Below, piece after piece: positions 14,429 through 22,024 of a DNA stretch of 26,462 bases (positions are counted from its first letter, which is position 1; every line of letters begins with the position of its first letter). The position numbers were made by a program, and so were the translations under genes. The DNA is taken from the NCBI GenBank assembly GCA_029855985.1, contig JAGSHR010000175.1, positions 1 through 26,462 on the forward strand, in the 5' to 3' direction. A model generated the notes under the pieces. It did no database searches and was not told where the DNA came from. It was given only the letters and a program-made list of their open reading frames with translations. Origin of the DNA: Candidatus Njordarchaeota archaeon (GTDB taxonomy: Archaea; Thermoproteota; JANJXX01; Panguiarchaeales; Panguiarchaeaceae).

Positions 14429-14506
14429 TGGTGCCCCGGGCGGGATTTGAACCCGCGTCGCGGACTTGAGAGGCCCGCATGCTTGGCCGGGCTACACCAC
14501 CGGGGC
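14429..14506 (-). tRNA. tRNA-Glu (anticodon CTC)
   Basis: On the minus strand the acceptor is GCCCCGG with CCGGGGC, and the anticodon arm is CGGGC-CTCTCAA-GTCCG (anticodon CTC). The T loop is TTCAAAT. CCA encoded, no intron. It is the first gene of the Glu-Gly-Arg tRNA group. An AT-rich stretch at about 14515-14530 could be its promoter. Confidence 0.95.
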
Positions 14507-14662
14507 GAAAGCGTTCTTATGTATTTTCTAACTGCGAACCTAAGCTTATTTCATCTTAAAAGTCATTTTATAGTTTTAGTGATAGAAAATTTAAATTTTT
14601 AAGCATTACTCTAACTATTAATCAATTTGAGTCTTTTGAAATGATGACTGATAGTGATCAAG

Positions 14663-14851
14663 ATGGTAAAAGAAACCGAGAATCTACCTCATGGAGCTAA
14701 ATCTAGATATATGTGCGAGAAATGTGGTGCGGTGTTCGAGATCAGTGAAATTTTTATGAGTGAAAATGATTTACCGATGTGCCCAATTTGTGGCCACGTG
14801 ATATTAGTTAAGGTCAGACCAAAAACTAGAAAGATAATTCTCGGAGTCTAA
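14663..14851 (+). CDS. rpoP: RNA polymerase subunit P (Rpb12)
   Basis: A small zinc-ribbon subunit of archaeal RNA polymerase that sits near Rpo3 and Rpo10. The 62-residue product has CEKC and CPIC knuckles and the family tail ILVKVRPK, which inserts into the polymerase core. The spacing between knuckles (about 20) is a few residues longer than in many homologues because of an EISEIFMSENDLP loop. ATG 14663 is favoured over GTG 14654, since GTGATC lies just before it. A TATA-like GAAAATTTAAAT lies near 14584-14595. The priS gene follows 13 nt later in the same direction, so transcription and replication genes are linked. Confidence 0.88.
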   Translation: MVKETENLPHGAKSRYMCEKCGAVFEISEIFMSENDLPMCPICGHVILVKVRPKTRKIILGV

Positions 14852-14864
14852 AAATGGTGTTTCA

Positions 14865-15752
14865 ATGGTGACAACGAGCTTAACAGAAGCAGCAAAAATT
14901 TATTATTCCAAATTCTTCTCTTTTGAACCAATGTTCAAAGTTATCCCAATAAAGACATTCCACTTAAGGGAATTCGGTTTTACTGTTTCATCCAACGAAG
15001 AACTCCGTTTCATACGAAATATATCGTTTAAAAACCCATCTGAACTTAAAAAATTCTTACTCGAAAGAAACGTTGTAGGCGCATATATTGGCGCCGTTTA
15101 CACTGAAGGTCCAACACCCAAAAACCCTATCTCTAAAGAAAACTGGATAGGAAGAGAACTAGTAATAGATCTAGATCTCACAGACTACGATGACATTAGG
15201 ACATGCGGGAAAGGAAAAGATCACTATTGCCCCAAGTGCTGGCCGTTAATAACTAATGCCGCCCTATTTATAGACGAAACATTAAGGGAAGATTTTGGTT
15301 TTGAGAAAATAACATGGGTTTACTCAGGTCGCCGCGGACTCCACGCATGGGTTCATGATGAAAACGCATTCCACTTAGGGGAATTAGAAAGAGAAGCAAT
15401 AGCAGATTACATAAACATGTCGCAACATGGTTTTTACCCTATAAAATATAGGGAAAGGGCCCTCAAAATTTATGGAAAAGAATACCAAGTAAACATGATA
15501 GACCCTAAACAGCAGAAGATCATGCTTAAAAAAATATGGAGCAAAATCGTTGAAAAGCTACCCCGAATAGATAAAAAAGTCACAATGGACACTGTTAGAC
15601 TACTTAGAATGCCAGGTAGTATACACGATTCAACAGGTAGGATAGTCACGATAATAAAAGATATAGAAACGTTCTACCCCGATCAAATTCCCAACGTATG
15701 GGAGATAACAGGACTAGAAAAACCAAAAATTAAATTTAGGAAAAATGACTAG
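14865..15752 (+). CDS. priS: DNA primase small (catalytic) subunit
   Basis: Makes RNA primers for replication together with PriL. The 295-residue protein has the catalytic motif ELVIDLDLTDYDD (D102, D104), a zinc knuckle (C114, H120, C122, C125) and the nucleotide-binding SGRRGLHAWV (about 154-163). The third acidic residue lies near D242 in MDTVRLLRMPGSIH. It is somewhat shorter than the roughly 330-350 residues common in this family, mainly at the C-terminus. ATG 14865 has GGTG upstream. PriL is not in the window. Confidence 0.95.
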   Translation: MVTTSLTEAAKIYYSKFFSFEPMFKVIPIKTFHLREFGFTVSSNEELRFIRNISFKNPSELKKFLLERNVVGAYIGAVYTEGPTPKNPISKENWIGRELVIDLDLTDYDDIRTCGKGKDHYCPKCWPLITNAALFIDETLREDFGFEKITWVYSGRRGLHAWVHDENAFHLGELEREAIADYINMSQHGFYPIKYRERALKIYGKEYQVNMIDPKQQKIMLKKIWSKIVEKLPRIDKKVTMDTVRLLRMPGSIHDSTGRIVTIIKDIETFYPDQIPNVWEITGLEKPKIKFRKND

Positions 15753-15863
15753 GCCTTAAGTTTTAGAGTTTATAAAAAATTCAAAGCAAAACAGAATCAT
15801 CCAAAAGAAAAAACGCATGTCCCTTATTTTAGGATTTTAATTATTTGAATTTAGAAGAAAATT

Positions 15864-15939
15864 TGGTAGCCCCGGAGGGATTCGAACCCTCGTCGCCTGG
15901 TCCAGAGCCAGGCATGCTTGTCCGCTACACCACGGGGCT
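15864..15939 (-). tRNA. tRNA-Gln (anticodon CTG)
   Basis: On the minus strand the acceptor is AGCCCCG with CGGGGCT, the anticodon arm is CCTGG-CTCTGGA-CCAGG (anticodon CTG), and the T arm is GAGGG-TTCGAAT-CCCTC. CCA encoded. A TATA-like TTCCTTATAAG lies about 20-25 nt upstream (15957-15967). Confidence 0.95.
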
Positions 15940-16068
15940 ATCAAGACACTTGCATTCTTATAAGGAATTAAAGTATTCCCAAAAAACAAAAACAAATGAC
16001 GATACTATTTAAGATTAACTCTCCTCAAGCAGATAAATATTTGAGTGAGATATACCTTCAAAAAACAT

Positions 16069-16722
16069 TTACTCTTCAGTGTATGCGTCAATCTCTTCTA
16101 GAATTTGATCTATTCTCTCCAAGGCTTCTTCTATCATTTTCTCACTCTTCGCACCAGTGCAAACAACTTTACCAGATCTAAACAGTAAAAGAACAACTTT
16201 TGGTTGGTCCATCTTAAATATTAACCCAGGGAATATCTCGGGTTCATAATAAGCATTTTCACCCATTATCGAAGCGACTAGCTCTAGATTAATGGATTTG
16301 CCTAAATCGGCGCTAGCAACTATATTTTGAAGCTTTATCTTTGGAACTTCTTTAATCTTAAACCCACACCTATTGAATAACTCAACTACAATTTTTGCGA
16401 CCTTATCTAGTTCTTCTTTATTTTTAGCTCCTGTTATAACAATGTTCCCTGAGGAGAACACAAGGAGGCTAGCTCTAACTTGAAATCTGAGTTTCAAAAT
16501 CAACCCAGGGAATTCTCTTGGTTGATGCCTAACAAGGAATGGGTACTCCCCCCCAATTAAAATATCATCACTTTCCCCCTTATCCCTTAATTCACTTTGT
16601 AGCTCGCTTTGAAGTCTAATCAAGTATTTATACAATTCTTTTAAGTTGAGGCTTGTTCCTAAATTAGCAGAGCCAACACAATTTTCTATTTTATAACTAA
16701 AAGAGTGTTTTTTATCGGTCAT
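16069..16722 (-). CDS. tbp: TATA-box binding protein (TBP) with an insertion in repeat 1
   Basis: Binds TATA boxes and, with TFB, recruits RNA polymerase. The 217-residue protein shows the two TBP repeats: IENCVGSANLG...FPGLILKL...LLVFSSGNIVITGAK, and LQNIVASADLG...FPGLIFKM...LLLFRSGKVVCTGAK. It ends with the acidic tail common in archaeal TBPs. Unusually, the first repeat has about 26 extra residues (roughly 35-60, QSELQSELRDKGESDDILIG) between the first helix and the FPGL strand; repeat 2 lacks them. ATG 16722 was chosen since GGAGTG lies upstream and the family N-terminus begins there. A TATA-like TAATATAAAT (about 16785-16795) could be its own promoter. Confidence 0.94.
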   Translation of the reverse strand: MTDKKHSFSYKIENCVGSANLGTSLNLKELYKYLIRLQSELQSELRDKGESDDILIGGEYPFLVRHQPREFPGLILKLRFQVRASLLVFSSGNIVITGAKNKEELDKVAKIVVELFNRCGFKIKEVPKIKLQNIVASADLGKSINLELVASIMGENAYYEPEIFPGLIFKMDQPKVVLLLFRSGKVVCTGAKSEKMIEEALERIDQILEEIDAYTEE

Positions 16723-16847
16723 TACACACACACTCCAAAATTTTAGAAGAGTTAGATTAAACATACATGAATCTTTTTACCATGAATTTATATTACTATC
16801 AAATTGCGTAATCATGATATAAAAAACATATTTAAAAAAGTAGTGCC

Positions 16848-17249
16848 TTAATTACCTTTCTCATAAAATGTAACTAATAATTTCCCCCTATAATAAAGCT
16901 CCTCCTCGAAATTAAGGGGTATGACCGAAAAAGGTTGCAGGTAAATCTCGTCTTTCCAGTGCTTGAGCATACCTAAAACTAAAACAAAATCCCATGGCTT
17001 AAATATTTCTAATTCCTTTAACTGACGGTCATCTTTAACGAAAAATTTAACTAAAATACTCCCACTGCCGTCGTCAACACGAAGAAAAAGATAGCCTCTA
17101 TCCCTTCCGTCAACTATATTAGTTATAAACCCTGCGATTCTCACAAATAAGAGGTTTTCGTGATTTTTTGTTTCGTAGCCTACTTGTCCAAACTCGCTTA
17201 GCGATCTGGCACCCCTTAACTCCCCGATTTTTATTAACGGTGCTTGCAT
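16848..17249 (-). CDS. Single OB-fold nucleic-acid-binding protein (RPA32-like)
   Basis: A 133-residue protein with one OB fold. The central pattern VRIAGFITNIVDGRDRGYLFLRVDDGSGSILVKFF, followed by WDFVLVLGMLKHWKDEIYLQPFSVIPL, matches the strands of RPA32/RPA-like single-stranded DNA-binding domains. There is no zinc finger or winged-helix C-terminal domain, so it is shorter than full RPA subunits. It ends 125 nt before the TBP start and begins eight bases after the nucleoside phosphorylase gene, suggesting co-transcription with the latter. Binding to single-stranded DNA as part of an RPA complex is likely; other OB-fold roles (tRNA binding, telomere-like complexes) cannot be excluded. Confidence 0.75.
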   Translation of the reverse strand: MQAPLIKIGELRGARSLSEFGQVGYETKNHENLLFVRIAGFITNIVDGRDRGYLFLRVDDGSGSILVKFFVKDDRQLKELEIFKPWDFVLVLGMLKHWKDEIYLQPFSVIPLNFEEELYYRGKLLVTFYEKGN

Positions 17250-17257
17250 TCAACCAC

Positions 17258-18016
17258 CTATAACATATCAATTATATGCGAAATTAACTCCACAAGTTTT
17301 CCTAACATCTCATTAAATAATTCTATGACTTCCTCGTGAGTAATCTTTTTCTGCATACCAGCTGCTAGGTTCGTGACAACTGAAATCGAAGCGTAACATA
17401 ACTCTAATTCTTTAGCTAGAAATACTTCTGGTGAGCTCGTCATACCAACAATATCCCCTCCAATTAGTTGGATGAATTTTATCTCAGCGGGCGTCTCAAA
17501 TCTTGGGCCTTCCATACATACATAAGTTCCACCATAGATATACTTTAAACCGAGTTTCTCCGCTGCATCTTTTATTTTTGACCTCAATAAGTTACAGTAG
17601 GGCTCCGAGACATCCGTATGAATGACTCCACTTTTCTTTCTACCATCGGGAAATTCGACTTCGAAATCACCATCAAAGAACGTATAAACCCTGTTTTTAG
17701 TTAAATCAATGATTTGATCGGGAATAACAATATATCCTGGTTCTATATATTCCCTTACAGACCCCACAGCGTTTGTAGAGATCACATAGTTTACGCCTAA
17801 CTTAAATAACGCATAGATGTTTGCCCTATAGTTAATCATGTGGGGAGGAACCTTATGCCCTTTTTGATGCCGCGATAAGAAAAACACTTCCTTATCCCCT
17901 TTTAAACCCCACAGTAAAGTAACAGAACCAAAAGGAGTGTTGACCATTATTTCCTCTGCGTTAGATAAACCCGGCAACTCGTATAATCCAGAACCGCCGA
18001 TTACACCGATTTTCAA
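17258..18016 (-). CDS. Methylthioadenosine/purine nucleoside phosphorylase family protein
   Basis: Splits a purine (or methylthio-purine) nucleoside with phosphate. The 252-residue protein has GGSGLYELPG (8-17), the phosphate-binding RHQKGHKVPPHMINYRANI region, NAVGS, and the active-site stretch MEGPRFETPAEI with GMTSSPE. The base-specificity segment reads VVTNLAAGM. An asparagine here is typical of enzymes acting on 6-oxopurines (inosine, guanosine, methylthioinosine), whereas methylthioadenosine phosphorylases usually have aspartate (TDYD). It may therefore be a methylthioinosine or purine nucleoside phosphorylase rather than MtnP. The start is TTG 18016 with GGTGAT upstream. The OB-fold gene follows eight bases after it. 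Confidence 0.88.
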   Translation of the reverse strand: MKIGVIGGSGLYELPGLSNAEEIMVNTPFGSVTLLWGLKGDKEVFFLSRHQKGHKVPPHMINYRANIYALFKLGVNYVISTNAVGSVREYIEPGYIVIPDQIIDLTKNRVYTFFDGDFEVEFPDGRKKSGVIHTDVSEPYCNLLRSKIKDAAEKLGLKYIYGGTYVCMEGPRFETPAEIKFIQLIGGDIVGMTSSPEVFLAKELELCYASISVVTNLAAGMQKKITHEEVIELFNEMLGKLVELISHIIDML

Positions 18017-18085
18017 AACATCACCTTTTTAAAAACTTTGAAACTTTAAAGGTATAATCTTAATCCAAAAATTTTTATCTTAAAA

Positions 18086-18095
18086 CTATAAAATC
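18086..18095 (+). promoter_or_regulatory. TATA box of the ribosomal protein operon
   Basis: CTATAAAATC lies about 60 nt before the uS13 start, giving a leader of about 30-35 nt. Inferred from sequence and position. Confidence 0.4.
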
Positions 18096-18150
18096 AAAAC
18101 AATATGATGGAATTAAAGAGAATAACGTAAGTTTGCGAGAGTGAATTACA

Positions 18151-18660
18151 TTGAGTAAATCTAAGAAAGACACAAGAGCAAAAAAGATACAGGGCTTATT
18201 AGCAGAATTCACCAAGCCAGCAGAATACAGACACTTGGTCAGAATATTAAGCGTAGACGTGCAAGGAGATGTCCCAGTTAGATATGCATTATTAAAAATT
18301 AAGGGAGTGGGTCAGTCACTTGCCAACGCCATATTAAAGGTAACAGGTATTGATCCTAATAAACTAGCAGGATTCCTAACAGATGAGGAAATAGCGAAAA
18401 TACACGAGGTCCTATCAGACCCAGAGAAACATGGTATACCTGGATGGATGTTAAATAGACAGAGAGACCCAGAAACAGGAAAAAACCTGCATTATACGGG
18501 ATCCAATCTAATCTTAAGGACAAGAAGAGATATTGAGTTGATGATAAAGATTAATTCATGGAAAGGACTAAGACACAAATTGGGATTAAAGGTAAGAGGC
18601 CAAAGAACAAAAACTACGGGAAGAAAAGGATTAACAGTGGGAGTTAAAAAGAAGAAATAG
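18151..18660 (+). CDS. rps13: 30S ribosomal protein uS13
   Basis: Contacts the 16S head and the P-site tRNA. The 169-residue protein has the archaeal/eukaryal S13 pattern: EYRHLVRILSVDVQGDVPVRYALLKIKGVGQSLANAI (helix-hairpin-helix), DPETGKNLHYTGSNLI and the basic tail RGQRTKTTGRKG. The start is TTG 18151, with GAGTGAA upstream; the ATG frames nearby are not conserved. It is first in a tight uS13-uS4-uS11 operon (11 nt to the next gene). Confidence 0.96.
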   Translation: MSKSKKDTRAKKIQGLLAEFTKPAEYRHLVRILSVDVQGDVPVRYALLKIKGVGQSLANAILKVTGIDPNKLAGFLTDEEIAKIHEVLSDPEKHGIPGWMLNRQRDPETGKNLHYTGSNLILRTRRDIELMIKINSWKGLRHKLGLKVRGQRTKTTGRKGLTVGVKKKK

Positions 18661-18671
18661 GAGGGGATTAG

Positions 18672-19199
18672 ATGGGCGACCCAAAGAAACAAAGAAAGAA
18701 ATATAAAACTCCTTCTCACCCATGGCAGAAGGATCGCTTAGAAGAGGAACTCCAATTAGCTGGAGCTTATGGATTAAGAAATAAGAGAGAATTGTGGAGA
18801 CTTAGAACAATGCTTAGCCACTATAGAGCAAGAGCCAGAAAACTTTTAGCGATCCCTCCTGAGCAAAGAAAAAAAGAAGAACAAGAATTAATCAGACAAC
18901 TATATAAACTTGCAATCTTAGACGAGAACGCGACTTTGGACGACATTCTGAATCTCACAGTCGAAGACCTCTTGAAGAGGAGGCTCCAAACGGTAGTATT
19001 CGAAAAGGGCATTGCTACAACCATACATCAAGCAAGACAAATGATCACACACAGACACATCACTGTGAATGGTAGAATTGTTACGGCCCCAGGATACTTA
19101 GTCAAGAGAGATGACGTAGTGGAGCTTCACCCTAGATCACCCTATGTTAAGATGAAACAACTAATGGAAGAAGCTCTAGAAGAAAAAGCAGAAGAGTAA
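18672..19199 (+). CDS. rps4: 30S ribosomal protein uS4
   Basis: A primary 16S-binding protein. The 175 residues begin MGDPKKQRKKYKTPSHPWQ, typical of archaeal S4. An S4 RNA-binding domain (about 103-165) contains RRLQTVVFEKGIATTIHQAR and ITHRHITVNGRIVTAPGY. GGAGGGGAT precedes the ATG. It lies 11 nt after uS13 and 13 nt before uS11. Confidence 0.97.
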   Translation: MGDPKKQRKKYKTPSHPWQKDRLEEELQLAGAYGLRNKRELWRLRTMLSHYRARARKLLAIPPEQRKKEEQELIRQLYKLAILDENATLDDILNLTVEDLLKRRLQTVVFEKGIATTIHQARQMITHRHITVNGRIVTAPGYLVKRDDVVELHPRSPYVKMKQLMEEALEEKAEE

Positions 19200-19212
19200 G
19201 AGGTGAATCCAT

Positions 19213-19617
19213 ATGTCAACGAAAGAAAAAGTGGAGAAAATAGGGATCGCATACATATATGCGTCAAAAAATAACACCATAGTTCATATTACTGATGCCA
19301 CAGGATCCGAAACCATATCAAGGAAAAGCGGTGGAATGTTCACAGATGTTGACAGAAATAAACCCACCCCTTGGATTGCAATGAGAACAGCTGCAGCTGC
19401 AGCAGAAGAAGCTAAAGCTGCAGGCATTACACGCTTGATTGTAAAAGTAAGGGGACGTGGGGGAAACAGGAGCACACAACCTAATAATAGGGCGGCTAGC
19501 GCGGCTATAAAGGCACTAGTTAGAGCGGGGTTGAGAATTATTTCAATCGAGGATGTTACACCACTACCCCATGACTCCATAAGAAGGCCTGGTGGAAGAA
19601 GAGGAAGAAGAGTATAA
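19213..19617 (+). CDS. rps11: 30S ribosomal protein uS11
   Basis: Platform protein of the small subunit. The 134 residues show [23 protein letters not shown], the GGMFTDVDR stretch, [10 protein letters not shown] and the conserved C-terminal [20 protein letters not shown] precedes ATG 19213. In many archaea rpoD and more ribosomal genes follow; here the next gene is on the opposite strand, so the operon ends at this point. Confidence 0.97.
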   Translation: MSTKEKVEKIGIAYIYASKNNTIVHITDATGSETISRKSGGMFTDVDRNKPTPWIAMRTAAAAAEEAKAAGITRLIVKVRGRGGNRSTQPNNRAASAAIKALVRAGLRIISIEDVTPLPHDSIRRPGGRRGRRV

Positions 19618-19646
19618 ATTTCTTATTCAAGTTCTCCAAAGGTATT

Positions 19647-20288
19647 TTATTTCCTCAATAAAACATTTTTTAGGTTCTTAACCACCTCACCTGGTTTCTC
19701 TGACTTGTATATTGCTCCACCAACAACAACGATAGAGGGGTTAAACACTAAAATCTCATGTATATTGTGGGGTCCTATCCCCCCCGCCACAGAAAGTTTC
19801 TGCTTTGGTATTAAATCCGCTACGGGCCTAATAGACTCAACAATATTTAGCCCCCTTGCTTGCTGATCTAGCCCCAAATGTATTAGAATATAGTCTACAT
19901 TGAGATTAAGCAACCATTTTATTTTCTCTCTCATTTCCTTTACATTTAATAAATCAACGCACACTTTCCCTCCATGCTCTCTTGCAACGTCAATGACATC
20001 TGTGATCGTTTTAATATCCGCTAAGGCGCTTATGGAAACTATATCTGCGCCGCTTGAAAATGCTATTTCCGCCTCTAATTTCCCTGCATCAAGCGTTTTT
20101 AAATCGGCTAAAACGAGCTTATCTTCGGCAATTTCCTTGAAAATTTTGATGGGTAGGGTCCCGTGCATTTTTATTAGGGGTGTTCCAGCTTCAATTATAT
20201 CGGCGCCATTTATATAGGATTCATATGCGATTTTTACCGCTTTGCTTAGCTCTATAACGTCAACAGCTACTTGGAGCATCCTTTCCAT
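19647..20288 (-). CDS. 3-hexulose-6-phosphate synthase-like protein
   Basis: Acts in the ribulose monophosphate pathway, which many archaea run backwards to make ribulose 5-phosphate for nucleotides. The 213-residue TIM barrel of the OMP decarboxylase superfamily shows LQVAVDVIELSKAV, GADIIEAGTPLIKMHG, the catalytic LADLKTLDAGKLEAEIA (D-x-K-x-x-D), VDLLNV, IHLGLDQQARG and AVAGG-like phosphate loops (SVAGGIG, VVGGAI). These fit HPS better than OMP decarboxylase. It begins four bases after the pelota stop codon on the same strand, so the two are co-transcribed. ATG 20288 has GGTGTGATC upstream. No 6-phospho-3-hexuloisomerase gene is in the window. Confidence 0.88.
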   Translation of the reverse strand: MERMLQVAVDVIELSKAVKIAYESYINGADIIEAGTPLIKMHGTLPIKIFKEIAEDKLVLADLKTLDAGKLEAEIAFSSGADIVSISALADIKTITDVIDVAREHGGKVCVDLLNVKEMREKIKWLLNLNVDYILIHLGLDQQARGLNIVESIRPVADLIPKQKLSVAGGIGPHNIHEILVFNPSIVVVGGAIYKSEKPGEVVKNLKNVLLRK

Positions 20289-20292
20289 ACGA

Positions 20293-21381
20293 TCACACCT
20301 CTGTTTTATATCTTAATATTGCTGCGATACCCCCCATTCGCTCAAATTGTTCTCCAAGAGGATGCAAATTGGAAATAAAGACAGTCTTAACCTTATATAT
20401 TTTTGCTTGCTTAAGAATCTCCATTAATTTTTCTCGTTCTTCCCCAATTAGCGAATTTATTTTTGAGAAACTGACCAGTATTTTTTCTGCAACTCCATAT
20501 GTTACTGCATTGTAGACACGATCTAAGCCTAATACAACTAGGCCATCGTTTTTGCCGAGATGCATTAATAATTCCTCTATGGCTTTGGCTTCCTCAACGA
20601 TTTTATGCTGTTGGACTATCTTATCTGGGATACCTCTCCTAATGATCTCATATAAACCATTTTCAGTCGCATTAGACACAGAATCAGTATATACTGTTAG
20701 ACTTTTGTTCATTTCTTTTAAGAATTTGCTGAAGTGTTCTTTAGTAAACCCTGGACCGGCCACTATAACAATATCCGTATTATATTGATCGAGGAGTTCC
20801 TTAATTATGTTGAAAACCTTCGTGAAGAATACATTCATAAATTCCTTATCATTTTTCGCTGAAGAGAAACCTTTTTGGGGAGAACTATGATACACGGTTT
20901 TCACAATTCTTAGACCCGTTGGTGTTAAAACCCCAACAGTTGCTTCATCATCACTAATAGCAGTTAACACAACGGGTTTTCCATGAAATCTTTCCTGTGT
21001 TTCTTTTAATAAGTCCAGATCCTCTTCAGTAAAACCATCTTCACGAATCAATTCAAAAACATCGTTAACCTCAAGATTAATTGTGTGATGCGAACCTATG
21101 GAAACAAATCTTTCAGGACCCTCAACGATTTTACCTTTAACTCGGATTCGTTTGGCAAATTCTTGGAAACCTATTTGATCAACATGTATCGTTAGATTCA
21201 TAGGGATCCTTACTTGTTCACCGCTTTCACCGCCAACTTGAACTTTTCGAGTTGTCTTAGCCCTAACTAGATCACCCTTTCGAATGAAATTGTAAAGAAA
21301 GTAGAAATCATCTAAACTTGTTATTTTAAGCTTCAGTTTGTTCTTTTTTTCATCATAATCGAGAATCTCCAAAGAGAACAC
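20293..21381 (-). CDS. pelA: Pelota (Dom34 homologue), ribosome rescue factor
   Basis: Binds the A site of stalled ribosomes with aEF1A and, together with ABCE1, splits them. The 362-residue protein has the three pelota domains: an N-terminal Sm-like domain (about 1-130, with FYFLYNFIRKGDLVRAKTTRKVQ), a central eRF1-like domain (about 135-265, AGPGFTKEHF) and a C-terminal domain ending HPLGEQFERMGGIAAILRY. It lacks a GGQ motif, as expected. The start codon is GTG 21381, without a strong ribosome site. It is upstream of the hexulose-phosphate synthase gene. ABCE1, its partner, is encoded about 1.2 kb away on the other strand. Confidence 0.96.
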   Translation of the reverse strand: MFSLEILDYDEKKNKLKLKITSLDDFYFLYNFIRKGDLVRAKTTRKVQVGGESGEQVRIPMNLTIHVDQIGFQEFAKRIRVKGKIVEGPERFVSIGSHHTINLEVNDVFELIREDGFTEEDLDLLKETQERFHGKPVVLTAISDDEATVGVLTPTGLRIVKTVYHSSPQKGFSSAKNDKEFMNVFFTKVFNIIKELLDQYNTDIVIVAGPGFTKEHFSKFLKEMNKSLTVYTDSVSNATENGLYEIIRRGIPDKIVQQHKIVEEAKAIEELLMHLGKNDGLVVLGLDRVYNAVTYGVAEKILVSFSKINSLIGEEREKLMEILKQAKIYKVKTVFISNLHPLGEQFERMGGIAAILRYKTEV

Positions 21382-21468
21382 CGAAAAATTATCGACACTC
21401 CATCTCTCACGTATGAACTATCCAATGCTACTTATCAATTTAAGCAAAGAAGTTAAATTAAACCTGAA

Positions 21469-21574
21469 TGGTGCGGGGGGAGGGATTCGAACCCTCGAAG
21501 GCCTACGCCACCGGATCTTGAGTTTGGCCCCCCTTGACGGGGTCCGGCCCCTTTAGCCGCTCGGGAACCCCCGC
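21469..21574 (-). tRNA. tRNA-Leu (anticodon CAA) with a 20-nt noncanonical intron
   Basis: The exons give a class II tRNA with acceptor GCGGGGG, anticodon stem CCGGA/TCCGG and loop CTCAAGA (anticodon CAA), plus a long variable arm; CCA is encoded. The 20-nt intron (21524-21543) lies between positions 30 and 31 in the anticodon stem, not at 37/38. The BHB is clear: GGCC pairs with GGCC, with bulges GG/A and AA/A, and an inner helix CCCC/GGGG with loop GTCAA. The outer helix is weak, so this is a relaxed BHB. Confidence 0.93.
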
Positions 21575-21611
21575 AATCAATTACCTCGCTTTTCTCAATA
21601 TATGTTTTTGA

Positions 21612-21932
21612 TTAAGGTTGTTTTTTTAAGTTTTTTACTCCTATCTTGTTGAGTTTCTGGTAGAAATCAAGTAGGAGATCAGCCAGTGCATTTCCAACAT
21701 TTAGCTTGAATATTCTTGTTTTTTCGCTTCCTTCTACGAACTTTATAACGCCTAATTCTTTTAGATAAGTGATTCTTTTTGATATGGAACCTGGCGATGC
21801 ATCAATCATTTTAGCCATCTTGCTTAGTGTGAAGTAGTCATCATGGTACTGAAGCAATATCTCGATCATCTTCACTTGTATCGGTGTTCTAAACAACTTT
21901 AAGAGCAAGTAACTTTCTTTCCCTTCACTCAT
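21612..21932 (-). CDS. Winged helix-turn-helix DNA-binding protein
   Basis: A 106-residue protein whose core (about 14-75) fits an ArsR/MarR-type winged helix. It reads RTPIQVKMIEILLQYHDDYFTLSKMAKMIDASPGSISKRITYLKELGVIKFVEGSEKTRIFKLN, with the recognition helix around SPGSISKRITYLKELG and a short wing. There is no metal- or ligand-binding motif, so the signal is unknown; a C-terminal helix (about 80-98) may mediate dimerisation. It is probably a transcription regulator. The start ATG 21932 has GTGAT upstream. It is divergent from the GNAT-ABCE1 operon, which it might regulate (inference). Confidence 0.82.
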   Translation of the reverse strand: MSEGKESYLLLKLFRTPIQVKMIEILLQYHDDYFTLSKMAKMIDASPGSISKRITYLKELGVIKFVEGSEKTRIFKLNVGNALADLLLDFYQKLNKIGVKNLKKQP

Positions 21933-22024
21933 TTAAATCACTTTAACTATCATTGAGTATAATTTGTGTGAAAATATTTAATAATAAATTAATTTCGACT
22001 AAACAAGTGCTCAGGGAGATGACG

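Noticed and set aside
14378..14602. Plus-strand frame starting MGGRRPNQLDHPRR
   Set aside because: It is antisense to tRNA-Gly and tRNA-Glu, a common artefact in archaeal annotation.
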